Positions 49,466-58,857 of a stretch of DNA of 64,000 nucleotides are shown in pieces. Position 1 is the first letter of the stretch. Each line of letters begins with the position of its first letter. The translations under genes and the position numbers were made by a program. The stretch is from UBA10329 sp964500205 (GTDB taxonomy: Bacteria; Bacteroidota; Bacteroidia; UBA10329), in NCBI GenBank assembly GCA_964500205.1, contig CAZCNS010000009.1, positions 106,362 through 170,361 on the forward strand. The letters are read 5' to 3'. Under the pieces are notes generated by a model that worked only from the letters and a program-made list of their open reading frames with translations, did no database searches and had not been told where the DNA came from.

Positions 49466-50120
49466 ACTTCAGTCGATCATTAGGAGAGGTGGGCACAAAA
49501 AGGGTGTCGCTCTCAGCCGTGCTCTTAAAGTTCCCAATTGCGAGATAGCGTTCGCCACCGACTCGGCTTGTGAAGGTGTCCGTTATCAGATACCAGATAT
49601 CCTTGTCGGTGAATATCTGCCCTGGTGGGCTTTGGATTGATGGCTCTACTCCTGGAAGTGAGTTGAAGGAGGTCCTTGTAACAAGCGTATCGGAAAGAAA
49701 TGCTCCCAACGAGCCGACCGCGTACGCAAACCTATTGGCCAGACTGGCCCAGAATGACACTTCATATCTGCCAGGGTACAATGGCTGTGTCAATGGTACC
49801 TGAAGGTATTCCCTGCCATTGGATTCATTTGGCCCACCGTAGGTATATATTCCTGAATAGCCATTCCCCGAATGAGCATATTGATTACCTGCCGCGTTGG
49901 CCGGGACCCCCACATGTGGGCTGCCAGAAGAACTGCCAGGATTACATACGTTAAACAATTCCGCACTTCCAATATCATCCATCCATGGTACTGCCAGATG
50001 AATCTGCGCACTAGAGGTTGGACAGGATGTGATTTCTTCAAAGCTGCCATTAGGCACAAGGTTCTGCTGACCAACGCAAAGCATTGGCAGAAGAACCGAT
50101 ATGACCAATAACCTTATCAT
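49134..50120 (-). CDS. Small T9SS cargo protein (paralogue 3)
   Basis: A 328-residue secreted protein. Signal peptide MIRLLVISVLLPMLCVGQ (different from paralogues 1 and 2), core 'NLVPNGSFEEITSCPTSSAQIHLAVPWMDDIGSAELFNVC', 'GREYLQVPLTQPLYPGRYEVSFWASLANRFAYAVGSLGAFLSD', 'GGERYLAIGNF', 'YYYIDDVSVVALDSVPNS', and a sorting domain almost identical to that of paralogue 2. It is coupled to its neighbours by ATGA overlaps on both sides. It is probably exported to the cell surface or medium by T9SS; the ligand is unknown. Confidence 0.88.
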   Translation of the reverse strand: MIRLLVISVLLPMLCVGQQNLVPNGSFEEITSCPTSSAQIHLAVPWMDDIGSAELFNVCNPGSSSGSPHVGVPANAAGNQYAHSGNGYSGIYTYGGPNESNGREYLQVPLTQPLYPGRYEVSFWASLANRFAYAVGSLGAFLSDTLVTRTSFNSLPGVEPSIQSPPGQIFTDKDIWYLITDTFTSRVGGERYLAIGNFKSTAESDTLFVPTSPNDRLKSYYYIDDVSVVALDSVPNSMEDQAEDSGGFSVYPNPSNGQMTLQHTTPFGSEGTVSLYSLVGERVYELRLQSSGSAVQLQLDGLSTGLYLLRVDVDGRQRFAAKVAIVRE

Positions 50121-50662
50121 TTCCCGAAGACAATTACTTTCTCATAGAACCTCAGTACCCCCTCAACGTGCACAGCCAGGTAGTACATACCCGAATTTGT
50201 GGCTTCTAATGTAACCATTCGGCTGGAGTCATCTGATTTTAAGCTACCTATGTATACACGCCTCCCTACAGCGTCAAACACTTCAACGGTTCCATTCTCG
50301 TTTTCAAGCAAAGTGTAGTTCAGATGAAAACTGCCATTGTTCGGGTTCGGATACACACTGAATGCGCCTGCGTTCTCTGGCTGCGTGCGACCTCCATTCT
50401 TTTCAGATACTTCGGACGAAGGGATTGTTTCACAATCGGAAACATAGTACCGAGGTAGGGTGTCCAATTTCAGCAGTGCCGACCGGGCAATGTACACTCC
50501 GAAACCTTCGTCCAGCGGGCACAGATGTGCTATCCCCCGCCCGGCCAAGTGTTCTGCCCATCGCGCTCGCGCAAGAGTTCCGAAGGATCTCTTGTGCGGA
50601 ACACAACGCGCCCAGTTTGCAACTGGGCAAAAAGCCAACGTTCGCTCCCTTACCCATTTCAT
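50117..50662 (-). pseudogene. C-terminal remnant of a beta-helix T9SS protein
   Basis: From about 50533 downward the frame encodes 'IAHLCPLDEGFGVYIARSALLKLDTLPRYYVSDCE' and a type A sorting domain ('FSVYPNPNNGSFHLNYTLLEN' to 'VEGVLRFYEKVIVFGK'), matching the C-termini of the proteins at 52342-57438 and 62841-64000. The part above 50533 (to an ATG at 50662) is the REP repeat, not protein homology. It has no signal peptide. It is the 3' end of a gene whose body was lost when the RAYT/REP element occupied the site. Confidence 0.8.
50534..50628. repeat. Left REP-like inverted repeat
   Basis: Reverse complement of the block at 51273-51366 with scattered differences. It includes the hairpin GCCCAGTTTGCAACTGGGC. 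Confidence 0.8.
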
Positions 50663-50668
50663 CCTATT

Positions 50669-51223
50669 TCAGAATTCTGCAACGGTCACTTCCAAGAGAC
50701 CGGGAATTTCGGAATAATTCCTTGCGCTGCTATAGAGATACTCATGCGGGTGCTCCACAAAACCTTCTTTAACGGGGTTCTCGTGTATGTAGTCTATCTT
50801 TTGTTTCATCACCTGCGGTGTGTAGAGCTCGGTGGGGTGGTTGTCCTGCCGCCAGAACTGATAGTTGGTGTTGTTGGTATTGAAGCTGCCAGCGTTGCCG
50901 AACATGGCGAGCAGCCATTCTCTGCGGCTCTCGTGCGGGTTCTCCTCTATGGCCCTGACGATCTGCTTGGAGGTGAACTTCTTGAGGTCGCGCAGGATGT
51001 CAGACATGCGGGCTGCACCGTTGGCCTTCGCCACCAGATGTACATGGTTGGTCATCAGACACCACGCATAGAGTTCAAGCCCCTTGTGCTGCTGGCAGTG
51101 GCGCAGGCTTTCCACGAATATGTCCTTGTAAGCCATTCGAGTGAACACATCCGTCCAGCCCACAGTTGCAAAGCTGATGAAGTAGATGCCGTCAGCGGCA
51201 TGGAACTTATAGCGGGTGCTCAT
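50669..51223 (-). CDS. REP-associated tyrosine transposase (RAYT, Y1/IS200-like)
   Basis: A 184-residue Y1-HUH enzyme. 'YFISFATVGWTDVF' begins the fold, 'LYAWCLMTNHVHLVAKA' carries the HUH motif (HVH), and 'YIHENPVKEGFVEHPHEYLYSSARNY' near the end is typical of RAYTs; the catalytic Tyr is probably in 'FTSKQIVRAIEENP...' or the C-terminal 'YIHENP' region, which I cannot settle. RAYTs are single-copy domesticated-looking relatives of IS200 that process REP hairpins. A C9 run (51227-51235 on the plus strand as G9) directly precedes the ATG. Confidence 0.9.
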   Translation of the reverse strand: MSTRYKFHAADGIYFISFATVGWTDVFTRMAYKDIFVESLRHCQQHKGLELYAWCLMTNHVHLVAKANGAARMSDILRDLKKFTSKQIVRAIEENPHESRREWLLAMFGNAGSFNTNNTNYQFWRQDNHPTELYTPQVMKQKIDYIHENPVKEGFVEHPHEYLYSSARNYSEIPGLLEVTVAEF

Positions 51224-51272
51224 GTTGGGGGGGGGTATTCCGATGGAAAGCTAGGGATTGAGTGGCCTAACT

Positions 51273-51366
51273 GCCCAGTTACAAACTGGGCGCGTTATGT
51301 TCCACACAAGTCATCCTCCGGAAGACTTGCGCGAGCCAAATTGGCTGAACACTTAGCCGGGCGGGG
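51273..51366. repeat. Right REP-like inverted repeat
   Basis: Inverted partner of 50534-50628, containing GCCCAGTTACAAACTGGGC at its inner end and GCCGGGCGGGG at its outer end. Confidence 0.8.
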
Positions 51367-51385
51367 TCAAAGCATCCGTAGCCCT

Positions 51386-52345
51386 TCATTGCACCACGAC
51401 CTTTTGCACCGACCGCCCTCCGCGCCTGTCAGACACCTCCAGCAGGTAGATGCCGGGGGGGATGCCGCTGAGGTTGAGACCATGCCTGTCTGAACGCACC
51501 TGCTCCGCGAGCACCGCCCTGCCGCTCAGATCGTACAGTTGAAGCCTCTCCATGGGCCTTTGGGCCTGTATGTGCAGCAAGTCTTTGGCAGGGTTGGGGT
51601 GAACGGAAAAGTTTAGTTCCTCTACCTCCGCTACACTGTTCGGTATACTGTCAAGTGCGATGACGGAGACATCGTCAATGTAGTAGTATGCATGCACTCT
51701 TTCCCCAGAGTCGAGCAGAACAACACCGCTCTCATCGTCAAGGTTGAAATTGCCGATGGTGATGAACCGCTCTCCACCATATCTGCTATCGAAAGTATCG
51801 CGCACCTCTGTCCAATTCTCTTTGTCGTCAAAGACCATCCCTTCGGCACTCCTTACTTGCGGTATAAGGGCAAGTTCTGCAATGGAATAGTTATACCTGA
51901 CAATCTGAGTATCGGAAAAATGTGCGCCTAATGTGCTTACGGCATGGAGATACTTATCGGCAAGACTGACGTGAAATACCACCTCATATCTCACCCCCGC
52001 CACAATAGGCTCTGTAAGCTCCACCTGCACGAACTCACGGCCGCTGTTATTATTAAACTCATACGCGAAAAATCCACCATATGCAACGCCCGAACGGGCA
52101 TGTTGATGTCCGCGAGTATTACTTGGTACACTTGCGTATGGGTTCCCATTTTCGGGGTGAGAAGCACATTGATTGAAGTAGTCGGGTGAGCAAATGGGGC
52201 CAGAATCAGTCCAAGGAACAGCCAGCCATAGTCTATATGGACTACTACAGTTGGAATGAATTTCAAAGTCTCCATTAGGCACAAGATTGCCCTGCCCCAT
52301 ACAAGCAAGGGGCAGGGCAATGCATATGAGGAACAGGAATTTCAT
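51386..52345 (-). CDS. Small T9SS cargo protein (paralogue 4)
   Basis: A 319-residue secreted protein: signal peptide MKFLFLICIALPLACMGQ, core 'NLVPNGDFEIHSNC', 'GREFVQVELTEPIVAGVRYEVVFHVSLADKYLHAVSTLGAHFSD', 'GGERFITIGNF', 'YYYIDDVSVIALDSIPNS', and sorting domain 'FSVHPNPAKDLLHIQAQRPMERLQLYDLSGRAVLAEQV' to 'GGRSVQKVVVQ'. This domain is intact, with a G7 tract. It is coupled by ATGA to the giant gene upstream. Its stop overlaps an ATG that starts 'MKGYGCFDP', the beginning of the broken beta-helix gene cut by the RAYT element. Confidence 0.88.
   Translation of the reverse strand: MKFLFLICIALPLACMGQGNLVPNGDFEIHSNCSSPYRLWLAVPWTDSGPICSPDYFNQCASHPENGNPYASVPSNTRGHQHARSGVAYGGFFAYEFNNNSGREFVQVELTEPIVAGVRYEVVFHVSLADKYLHAVSTLGAHFSDTQIVRYNYSIAELALIPQVRSAEGMVFDDKENWTEVRDTFDSRYGGERFITIGNFNLDDESGVVLLDSGERVHAYYYIDDVSVIALDSIPNSVAEVEELNFSVHPNPAKDLLHIQAQRPMERLQLYDLSGRAVLAEQVRSDRHGLNLSGIPPGIYLLEVSDRRGGRSVQKVVVQ
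51389..51690 (-). repeat. Direct repeat copy of the sorting-domain block (with 61825-62130)
   Basis: The 3' part of paralogue 4 is about 95% identical by eye to the corresponding part of paralogue 5, some 10.4 kb away in the same orientation. Confidence 0.8.
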
Positions 52346-55300
52346 TCACGCATTATCACCAGACGTTCCGTCAATCTTACCTGACCATTCACATTGACAC
52401 GGAACACATAGATGCCGGATGTGAGGCCCATGCTGATTTTCATTTCCTCGGCCGATTGAGCGAGTTGCATTTCATACATTGTTGCACCCAATACATTGAA
52501 CACCTCAATATAACCGCGCTCACCTTCACCGAGCCCATATCTCAGGGTGATATCACCCGTGGAAGGATTAGGGTAAACTGCGAAGCCGTCACCTGTATCC
52601 TCAGTGATTGTCGGTTCGTCTTTCCAATGATAGTCTGCTGGTTCGAACACCCGCTCACATTCTGAAACGTAATTGCGTGGAAGTGTGTCGAGCTTCAACA
52701 GGGTGGAGCGTGCAATATGCACCCCGAAACCTTCATCAATGGGGCAAAGCTGCGCTATCTCACGCAGTCGTGCCTCCTGATTCCCCCCGATGGTCTTCAG
52801 ATCACTGATGTTGGAATAAAGGATTCTGAGCACCTCTGCCAATCTCTGTTCAACGCGTGATTCCGAAATCAGACCATTGACCATTGCCATATGATCTGAT
52901 GTACTGGCTGATACAAGGTCGCTGCCTCCTTTTCTGAGCACATTGAAGTCTTTCAGTGCCCGGTGCAACCGGCCCATGCTTCCTGTGCTACTGTTATTGA
53001 AGAAAGCTGTCAGGTCGTTGTGTGCATAGCGCATCTCCTCATCTACGAGCAGTTTTTTGTAAAGACCGTATTGCCCTGCCCAACGCATACTGCTGTCGCG
53101 CGCAGTCAACTCACCTTCACTCACGGTCAGCATGCTCAGGGCATTCTCCACCTCCGGGTTACCGTCCTGTTCTGTCTTGTAGTTCGGAGCCTCGAACATA
53201 CACCCTGCTGTCCATGTGCCGCTAGTGGTGGTTGGTGTGGGCACAGCTTCTCCCCCGTCAATTTCAGTGAGATTTAATGGAAGGTAAGCCCCGCCACCTG
53301 TCCTGACAATAAATGGAGACTCGTTTCCATCCGACCCCACACCCCTTGCCTCAATGTTGGGCTCACTGCCCCACGACACCCACCGATTGTCATAAGGCGT
53401 GCCTGACACGCCCTGCGGGCCGATGATTCCATTGTTGAGCATGATGCCGCGGTGGTTGTCCTCCATGATGTTGGTGGCAAAGAGGGTGAGGGGCCGCATG
53501 TCGTTGTCGAAGATGAAGCCGTTGCCTATCTGGCGGGTCTCGTTGCAGAATATCCAGTTGTTGTTGCCGCTGCTGACGCGGATGCCGGTCTCCCACCAGT
53601 TCTCCTCGTCATCGGGGTGGGTGACGCGGTTGTCGATGATAAGGGTCTCATAGCAGTTCTGCACCAGTATGCCTGCCTGTGCATCGTTGGGCACCTTCTC
53701 GTGGCTTATGTCGTTGACATCACCGATATAGACGGCCCCGGTGCTGTTGACAAGGTCTATGGCCCCTTCGAGGTTGCGCACATGGATGCCGTTTGGCGCA
53801 CGGTTAACAGTGTTGGCTACAATGCTCACTTTGTTGGGCGATGATGGGGTTATCTCATCCACGAAGATAGCGGTCATCTCTGAGAGTGGCGAAACCATGC
53901 CCGTGAAGTCTATGGCATTGCCTTCAATTTTGATCTCTGCTTCGGGGTTGTCGTAGCACGCGATCCCGAAGGGCATGTTCAAAAGCGTGTTGTCAACGAT
54001 ATCAATATCTCCATCACTTTGACCTGAGTTCGTGACATAGATACCCACGGTCTCATGTGTGGTGAAAGAATTCTCGATGAGATAGGCATTGGCCACGCCC
54101 GAAGCGTAAATGCCCACAGTACAGTTGTCGAATTCGTTGCCCTGAGCTGAGCTGCCCACTTTGAGATTGCCTATATTCTGAGCGAAAATGCCCATGTAGG
54201 TCATGTCGCTGGCCAACGGTGGCAGCAGGTTGGCATGCACTGGCGTTGTAAGGTTGATACTGGCAGTGGTCTGGCAGAGGAACCTGCTGTCGGTAATGGT
54301 CGTGGAGGGATAGACCGGTGCATTGAAAGGCGGGGTAAGGTAGATATGAAAGTAATTGCGGTTGAAGATAGCATTGTCCACCTCGTAATAGGTTCCAGAC
54401 TTGATGTTGAGCCCATAATAGGCGTCCTCGATCAGTGACCCTTCATTGACTGTGACCGCTGACCCATTCAATGTGTAGATGCCGTTCCACATATTGTTGC
54501 ATGCCTTGAGATGGGCTTCATCAGTAATGGTAAGGCTTGCTCCAGCATTGACCAGAATGCTGGCGTTAGGCCCCATGTTGACATCGGCCCCATCGAAGAC
54601 GATGTCGGCACCCGTTTCAATGGTCATAAGACCATTTATGGCAAACGCACCTGTTAGTATCTGAGTACCGCTCATGCTGGCGTTGATGTAGGTAGTGGAT
54701 CCGGAACTCGGCAAACAGCAATAGTCCGAGCTGATGATGATCTGGTCTGTAAGCTCACAGCCGTTCGGGCCTTGCACGGTGACGGTGTAGGTGGTGGTGG
54801 CCGCGCTGGGGTTCACCACTATCTCCATGTCGTTCTCCTGCCCTGCAAGGCTGGCATCTGACGGAGAGGCACTCCAAGTGTAAATGTTGCTGCCCGTGCC
54901 CGACCCTGTGACATTGAGGGTGATGGGCGATCCTGTGCGGCAGAGGCCGGCACCCTGTGTGATGGTGGGGGGGACTGCTGAGATGGAGACGTTGTCGATG
55001 AAGAAGCGGGTCTCATTGACCGGGTAGAATCCCCCGGCATGGTAGTACTCAAAAGGATAGTGTGTTCCGTGCGTCTGCGTGTACTCTCCGTTAGGGTCTT
55101 CAACTTCTCCATACGGATATATGCCACCGATGTACATCCAAGTGAAGTCATCATTGGCGGCAAATGTGGTCTCGCAATGATGCCATTCAGTGTACCCATG
55201 GAGAAAACCACCAGTCAGATTGGGGGTGAAGCTGAGTATCTGAGAACCTGGCAAATCACTTGGGGAGATACTGTAACCGTTGTCGAACACCGACCATGTG

Positions 55301-57438
55301 GACGGACACAGATAGCCGTCAGTGAAACCTACGTTGATTCTCGATGTTCGCACAGACCTATTAGATAGCCGTGCATCCAAAGACACCTTGTAGACCTGAT
55401 TCGGGTTGAGCCCGTCCATCAGTTTGGTAACGAGGTATGAGTGTGAGAATGCCGTTGACAAGCCATACGAAGCCCAGGTTCTAAGGACGGCATAAGAACT
55501 GTTCTCATCTGCACTGGATTCACCCGGTTCGTAGACAGGTATGCCAACGGTAAACATGTTGTTGGGAACGGAGAAATCAGAATCAGAATTCTCACCGACA
55601 CAGAAGTCCGGTATAAGTTGATGCTCATATCCATTGACATCGTCACATGCAAATTCCAGCGGGACGCACTCCCCTTCATATTCTTCGGCATCAGGGTCTC
55701 GAATCCAACAATACAAGTTTGCGGCCTCATGCATTTCGTCCGGATTCTCGAAACGCCCGGTGAAAGTCCCGTTACCAACAAAATCGCAGGCTATGTCTTG
55801 TTCACAGTTACATTCAAGGAAATCAGCTGGCAATGCACTCAAAGTCTTCGACACTTCACCAACCACATGTCCCGCATTATTAACTGCCATCAATGTGACT
55901 TTATGATTCCCTACTGAGAACGCATGAATAAAGTCTGTGGAATACGGAAGAGTGTCCCCGCAAATTCCAAGATACCAGCAATCGTTGACAGCCCAGACGT
56001 ATTGGAAGTGAGCAGGATAATTCTGACTTAGGTTGTTGAAAGTGACAATGTCCCCTTCCCATATTGTGTCAGTTGGCGTCCAGTCAAAATCCACCTTTCT
56101 TCCGCACAGACTCATCGCATCATCATGCTCCAGAATGAATGCATTGAAAGTCGCCACCGAATTGGTGGTCTGCACTGTACCCTTGTGGATGTTGCCGGTG
56201 GTGGCCCCGTTGCCGAGGTCTTTCCACTGAGAGCCATTCCAACTGGCCACGTGTATGGCTGATAAAGGTGTATTCATGATGCACGAGGTGAGGGTGTCCC
56301 AGCTGAGGGTCACTTTGGGAGTACTTACACCTACCACCCGCGTGAGTGTCCAATACTCGTTCTTGCTCAGGTAGTTGAGGCTCGCATCTTTGGACGCATG
56401 GCTGTAGACTGGGTCGCTGTCGCTCTCGAAATACTCCGCCTTAAAGGAATGGGTGGATGAGGCGGGCGCAGTGATGCTGATGGGTCTGTAGTGCCCATTC
56501 CTCCCTACGGGAAAGGTGAACGCCTGATTGCCCTTCTTGAGCACCGGGCCTTCGATGTGGGAGAGGTGGGAGGTGCCGCTTGCGGTGGCCCCGTTGATGA
56601 TGGTGACCTGCGCCCCGCTTTCGCAGCGCACTACGCCCTTGGTCAGGTTGAGCAACGAGATGATGGTGAGGGTTCCGCTTAGATGAACCGCACCCGATGG
56701 TTTATTGACCGTGACGGTCCTGCCGGATACGCTACCCTCAGCAGAAATAGAGAATTGCTGCAATCCTGAACCTGCAAGCACTACGGCCCCTGACCCGCCT
56801 GTACTACCAAGGTCGAAACCTCTTCCCGGATTGCTGAGGTGCAAATCGAGCAGAAAAGTGTCTGGCTGCGGATATCCCAAGGTGATGCTGTTGCCGGGAG
56901 CCTCATTTCTGATCCAAGTAGCAGCTTCCCATATGTTATTACCGAACACGCTGTTCGCCCCTCCGGTCTTTGTGATGTGCGCTTGCTCCTTGAACCGAGA
57001 ACCGCTGATACCAATGACCTGACCGTGGAGTTGAAGCTCGCATTCCACTGTTACACCTGTGATGGTGATGGCCGAGGTGGACGTCTTCTTCACAAGCCCA
57101 TCTTGCACCAATCCGCCTGTCATACTCAGAGTACCATTCACCGTGAGTGTGTCACCGTTGAGGTCGAGCTGCCCGCCTGTGATGCTGAAATTGGCGATGG
57201 TGACATTGCCGCTGAGCACGGGTTTGTTGGTGGTGTTGGGTATGGCCACATGGTCTATGGTGGCGGGCACACCCGAAGGCGACCAGTTGGAGGCGGTGTT
57301 CCATGCGGTGCTGGTGGCACCCGTCCATGTGCGGGAGGTCTGGGCAAAAGCCGTCCCTCCCAACCACGGGGGCAATGCCATTAGGATGGTAAGCAATAGG
57401 AACAGGGGTGTGTGGTGGGTGTTGTTGTTGGTTCTCAT
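52342..57438 (-). CDS. Giant multidomain beta-helix T9SS cargo protein
   Basis: A 1698-residue secreted protein. Signal peptide (about 1-32, ...PPWLGGTAFAQ); N-terminal strand-rich region 'SRTWTGATSTAWNTASNWSPSGVPATIDHVAI' (35-450); PKD-like domain (about 455-545, 'VDFDWTPTDTIWEGDIVTFNNLSQNYP'); jelly-roll-like region (about 560-860); PKD/Ig-like domain (about 865-950, 'ITLNVTGSGTGSNIYTWSASPSDASLAG'); right-handed beta-helix (about 960-1370, 'GIYASGVANAYLIENSFTTHETVGIYVTNSG'); helical segment with 'IAQLCPIDEGFGVHIARSTLLKLDTLPRNYVSECE'; type A sorting domain (about 1615-1698). It is probably a surface or released adhesin- or depolymerase-like protein. It is the intact member of a family of which three remnants surround it. 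Confidence 0.85.
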   Translation of the reverse strand: MRTNNNTHHTPLFLLLTILMALPPWLGGTAFAQTSRTWTGATSTAWNTASNWSPSGVPATIDHVAIPNTTNKPVLSGNVTIANFSITGGQLDLNGDTLTVNGTLSMTGGLVQDGLVKKTSTSAITITGVTVECELQLHGQVIGISGSRFKEQAHITKTGGANSVFGNNIWEAATWIRNEAPGNSITLGYPQPDTFLLDLHLSNPGRGFDLGSTGGSGAVVLAGSGLQQFSISAEGSVSGRTVTVNKPSGAVHLSGTLTIISLLNLTKGVVRCESGAQVTIINGATASGTSHLSHIEGPVLKKGNQAFTFPVGRNGHYRPISITAPASSTHSFKAEYFESDSDPVYSHASKDASLNYLSKNEYWTLTRVVGVSTPKVTLSWDTLTSCIMNTPLSAIHVASWNGSQWKDLGNGATTGNIHKGTVQTTNSVATFNAFILEHDDAMSLCGRKVDFDWTPTDTIWEGDIVTFNNLSQNYPAHFQYVWAVNDCWYLGICGDTLPYSTDFIHAFSVGNHKVTLMAVNNAGHVVGEVSKTLSALPADFLECNCEQDIACDFVGNGTFTGRFENPDEMHEAANLYCWIRDPDAEEYEGECVPLEFACDDVNGYEHQLIPDFCVGENSDSDFSVPNNMFTVGIPVYEPGESSADENSSYAVLRTWASYGLSTAFSHSYLVTKLMDGLNPNQVYKVSLDARLSNRSVRTSRINVGFTDGYLCPSTWSVFDNGYSISPSDLPGSQILSFTPNLTGGFLHGYTEWHHCETTFAANDDFTWMYIGGIYPYGEVEDPNGEYTQTHGTHYPFEYYHAGGFYPVNETRFFIDNVSISAVPPTITQGAGLCRTGSPITLNVTGSGTGSNIYTWSASPSDASLAGQENDMEIVVNPSAATTTYTVTVQGPNGCELTDQIIISSDYCCLPSSGSTTYINASMSGTQILTGAFAINGLMTIETGADIVFDGADVNMGPNASILVNAGASLTITDEAHLKACNNMWNGIYTLNGSAVTVNEGSLIEDAYYGLNIKSGTYYEVDNAIFNRNYFHIYLTPPFNAPVYPSTTITDSRFLCQTTASINLTTPVHANLLPPLASDMTYMGIFAQNIGNLKVGSSAQGNEFDNCTVGIYASGVANAYLIENSFTTHETVGIYVTNSGQSDGDIDIVDNTLLNMPFGIACYDNPEAEIKIEGNAIDFTGMVSPLSEMTAIFVDEITPSSPNKVSIVANTVNRAPNGIHVRNLEGAIDLVNSTGAVYIGDVNDISHEKVPNDAQAGILVQNCYETLIIDNRVTHPDDEENWWETGIRVSSGNNNWIFCNETRQIGNGFIFDNDMRPLTLFATNIMEDNHRGIMLNNGIIGPQGVSGTPYDNRWVSWGSEPNIEARGVGSDGNESPFIVRTGGGAYLPLNLTEIDGGEAVPTPTTTSGTWTAGCMFEAPNYKTEQDGNPEVENALSMLTVSEGELTARDSSMRWAGQYGLYKKLLVDEEMRYAHNDLTAFFNNSSTGSMGRLHRALKDFNVLRKGGSDLVSASTSDHMAMVNGLISESRVEQRLAEVLRILYSNISDLKTIGGNQEARLREIAQLCPIDEGFGVHIARSTLLKLDTLPRNYVSECERVFEPADYHWKDEPTITEDTGDGFAVYPNPSTGDITLRYGLGEGERGYIEVFNVLGATMYEMQLAQSAEEMKISMGLTSGIYVFRVNVNGQVRLTERLVIMRE

Positions 57439-57492
57439 GGTGTTGGTTTTTGAGAGGTTGATGGTTTTGGTTTTGATTTGCTGTTGGAGGTG

Positions 57493-58713
57493 TTATGATT
57501 GCTCAGGGGTCATCATCATCTCATAATGCCCCTCCTGCCCGTTCACCTCGAAGATCCTGCGGAACACGGTGAGGAACCGCTCCTTGCTGTCGTCCGTGTC
57601 GGAGATGTGAAGCTCGTCTGCGATGTCGTGCGAGCCACCGTGCGCCCAGCTCAGAAGCGATTCGCAGAGCACCTGATCACGGGGGCTGTCCTTGAAGCTT
57701 TCGGGCAGTTTGGAGATGTTGCCGCTCACTCCCAGCACGGTGAAGTAGTACTCCAATATGCGTCTCATGGCGTTCTGCACCCCGATGGCCGATGTGCTGT
57801 TGCTGTCGCGCACCTCGTTCCACAGCAGTTGGTAGGTGCTGGATACGGGGTTCTTTTTATGCGCCACAACCTCTGACCAGCGGCCACGCTTGCGCAGCAC
57901 CCAAAAAGCAGGAGGTGTACCCTTTCTGTCCTCTCTCCTTTCAAATGCGACTTGTTTCTGGAAATAGGCGTTGTGGGTCAGGATGATGAGCTGGGCGATG
58001 TTGCCTTTGCCCTCCCGCACATCACGGATATGTCTGCGCAGCAGCGAGCTGACCACGAACAGCACATTGCTGTCGAGGCTGGAGATGGGGTCGTCCACCA
58101 CTATGACGCGCCTCTCGTTCATGGCCTCCTCGGTGAGGCCGCCCACCATCAGGCGGTAGAAGTAGAGGAAGGAGATGAAGGTGGTCTCGCCCTCGCTCAG
58201 GGTGTCGGTGGCGGGGGTACCGTCAGGGCGTTTGATGCGGTAGCACCCGGGGTTCTCCTCCGACACTGCCAGCCGGAAGTTGTTGAACTCTAACAATTCC
58301 AATAAACCGTTGATCTCGGTGACCGATGCCTCCACGCCCGCCATGCCCTTGGTCAGCTCTTTCAGTTCCGCACTCAGTAACGTGCCCTGCTGTACGGTGG
58401 CCGCATAACGCTCCTCGGCTTCTTTGAGGCTCTTGTTCAGCCCAGCGATGGTCTTCGTGTAGGTGCTGCGCACGGTGGTCGACTGTTCCACCAAGTACCG
58501 CCATACGGCCCTTGTGAGGCTCATGCGCTCGGTGCGGATGCTCTTGACGGTGGTGTTGTGCTCCGAGATGCGCTCATTGGCCGTGTCGATGCGCGCCATG
58601 ACCCTTTCGAGCGGGGCGGCAACGGAGGGCAGCTCCACCTTGCGGCTCGGCTCCTTGAGCTTGGTGTCCATGGCCGCGATGGCCGCTTCGAGGGTTGCGC
58701 GGAGTGCCTCCAC
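57493..58713 (-). CDS. AAA_13 ATPase, C-terminal part after in-frame stop (PrrC/RloC-like)
   Basis: The frame continues directly from the N-terminal part across a TAA (58858-58860); the first possible start codon listed here is a GTG at 58713, about 48 codons later, so independent translation is doubtful. It holds coiled coil, the ABC signature 'TDTLSEGETTFISFLYF' and Walker B 'ERRVIVVDDPISSLDSNVLF', which must pair with the Walker A in the other part. The C-terminal domain 'GVQNAMRRILEYYF' ... 'SLLSWAHGGSHDIADEL' has RxxxE and His residues that recall the anticodon-nuclease triad of PrrC-type proteins, an inference. Function depends on stop read-through or a sequencing error. Confidence 0.7.
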   Translation of the reverse strand: MEALRATLEAAIAAMDTKLKEPSRKVELPSVAAPLERVMARIDTANERISEHNTTVKSIRTERMSLTRAVWRYLVEQSTTVRSTYTKTIAGLNKSLKEAEERYAATVQQGTLLSAELKELTKGMAGVEASVTEINGLLELLEFNNFRLAVSEENPGCYRIKRPDGTPATDTLSEGETTFISFLYFYRLMVGGLTEEAMNERRVIVVDDPISSLDSNVLFVVSSLLRRHIRDVREGKGNIAQLIILTHNAYFQKQVAFERREDRKGTPPAFWVLRKRGRWSEVVAHKKNPVSSTYQLLWNEVRDSNSTSAIGVQNAMRRILEYYFTVLGVSGNISKLPESFKDSPRDQVLCESLLSWAHGGSHDIADELHISDTDDSKERFLTVFRRIFEVNGQEGHYEMMMTPEQS

Positions 58714-58857
58714 CTCGGCCGTGAACGCCTCGGTATCCAGTTTGGTGTGGGGGTTGCGCTGCTCGGCAGTGAGGGTGGTGGCGACAAGCTCCCTGAGCCC
58801 CTGGGCCTCCGCAGCGTACTCCCCGCGCAGGTCGGAGAGCTGCTTGAGCGACTGCGC

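Larger units (their letters stand above)
50534..51366 (-). mobile_element. RAYT transposase gene flanked by inverted REP-like repeats
   Basis: About 94-nt inverted repeats (50534-50628 and 51273-51366, roughly 80% identical by eye) flank a Y1 transposase gene. Each contains the palindrome GCCCAGTTACAAACTGGGC or a variant and other short hairpins, and ends at CCCCGCCCGGC. Outside the element are the 3' remnant (50117-50533) and the 5' start (51367-51389) of a beta-helix gene. Confidence 0.8.

Noticed and set aside
50534..50662. N-terminal part of the frame at 50117-50662 as genuine protein
   Set aside because: It is REP repeat sequence read as codons; protein homology begins only at IAHLCPLDEG.
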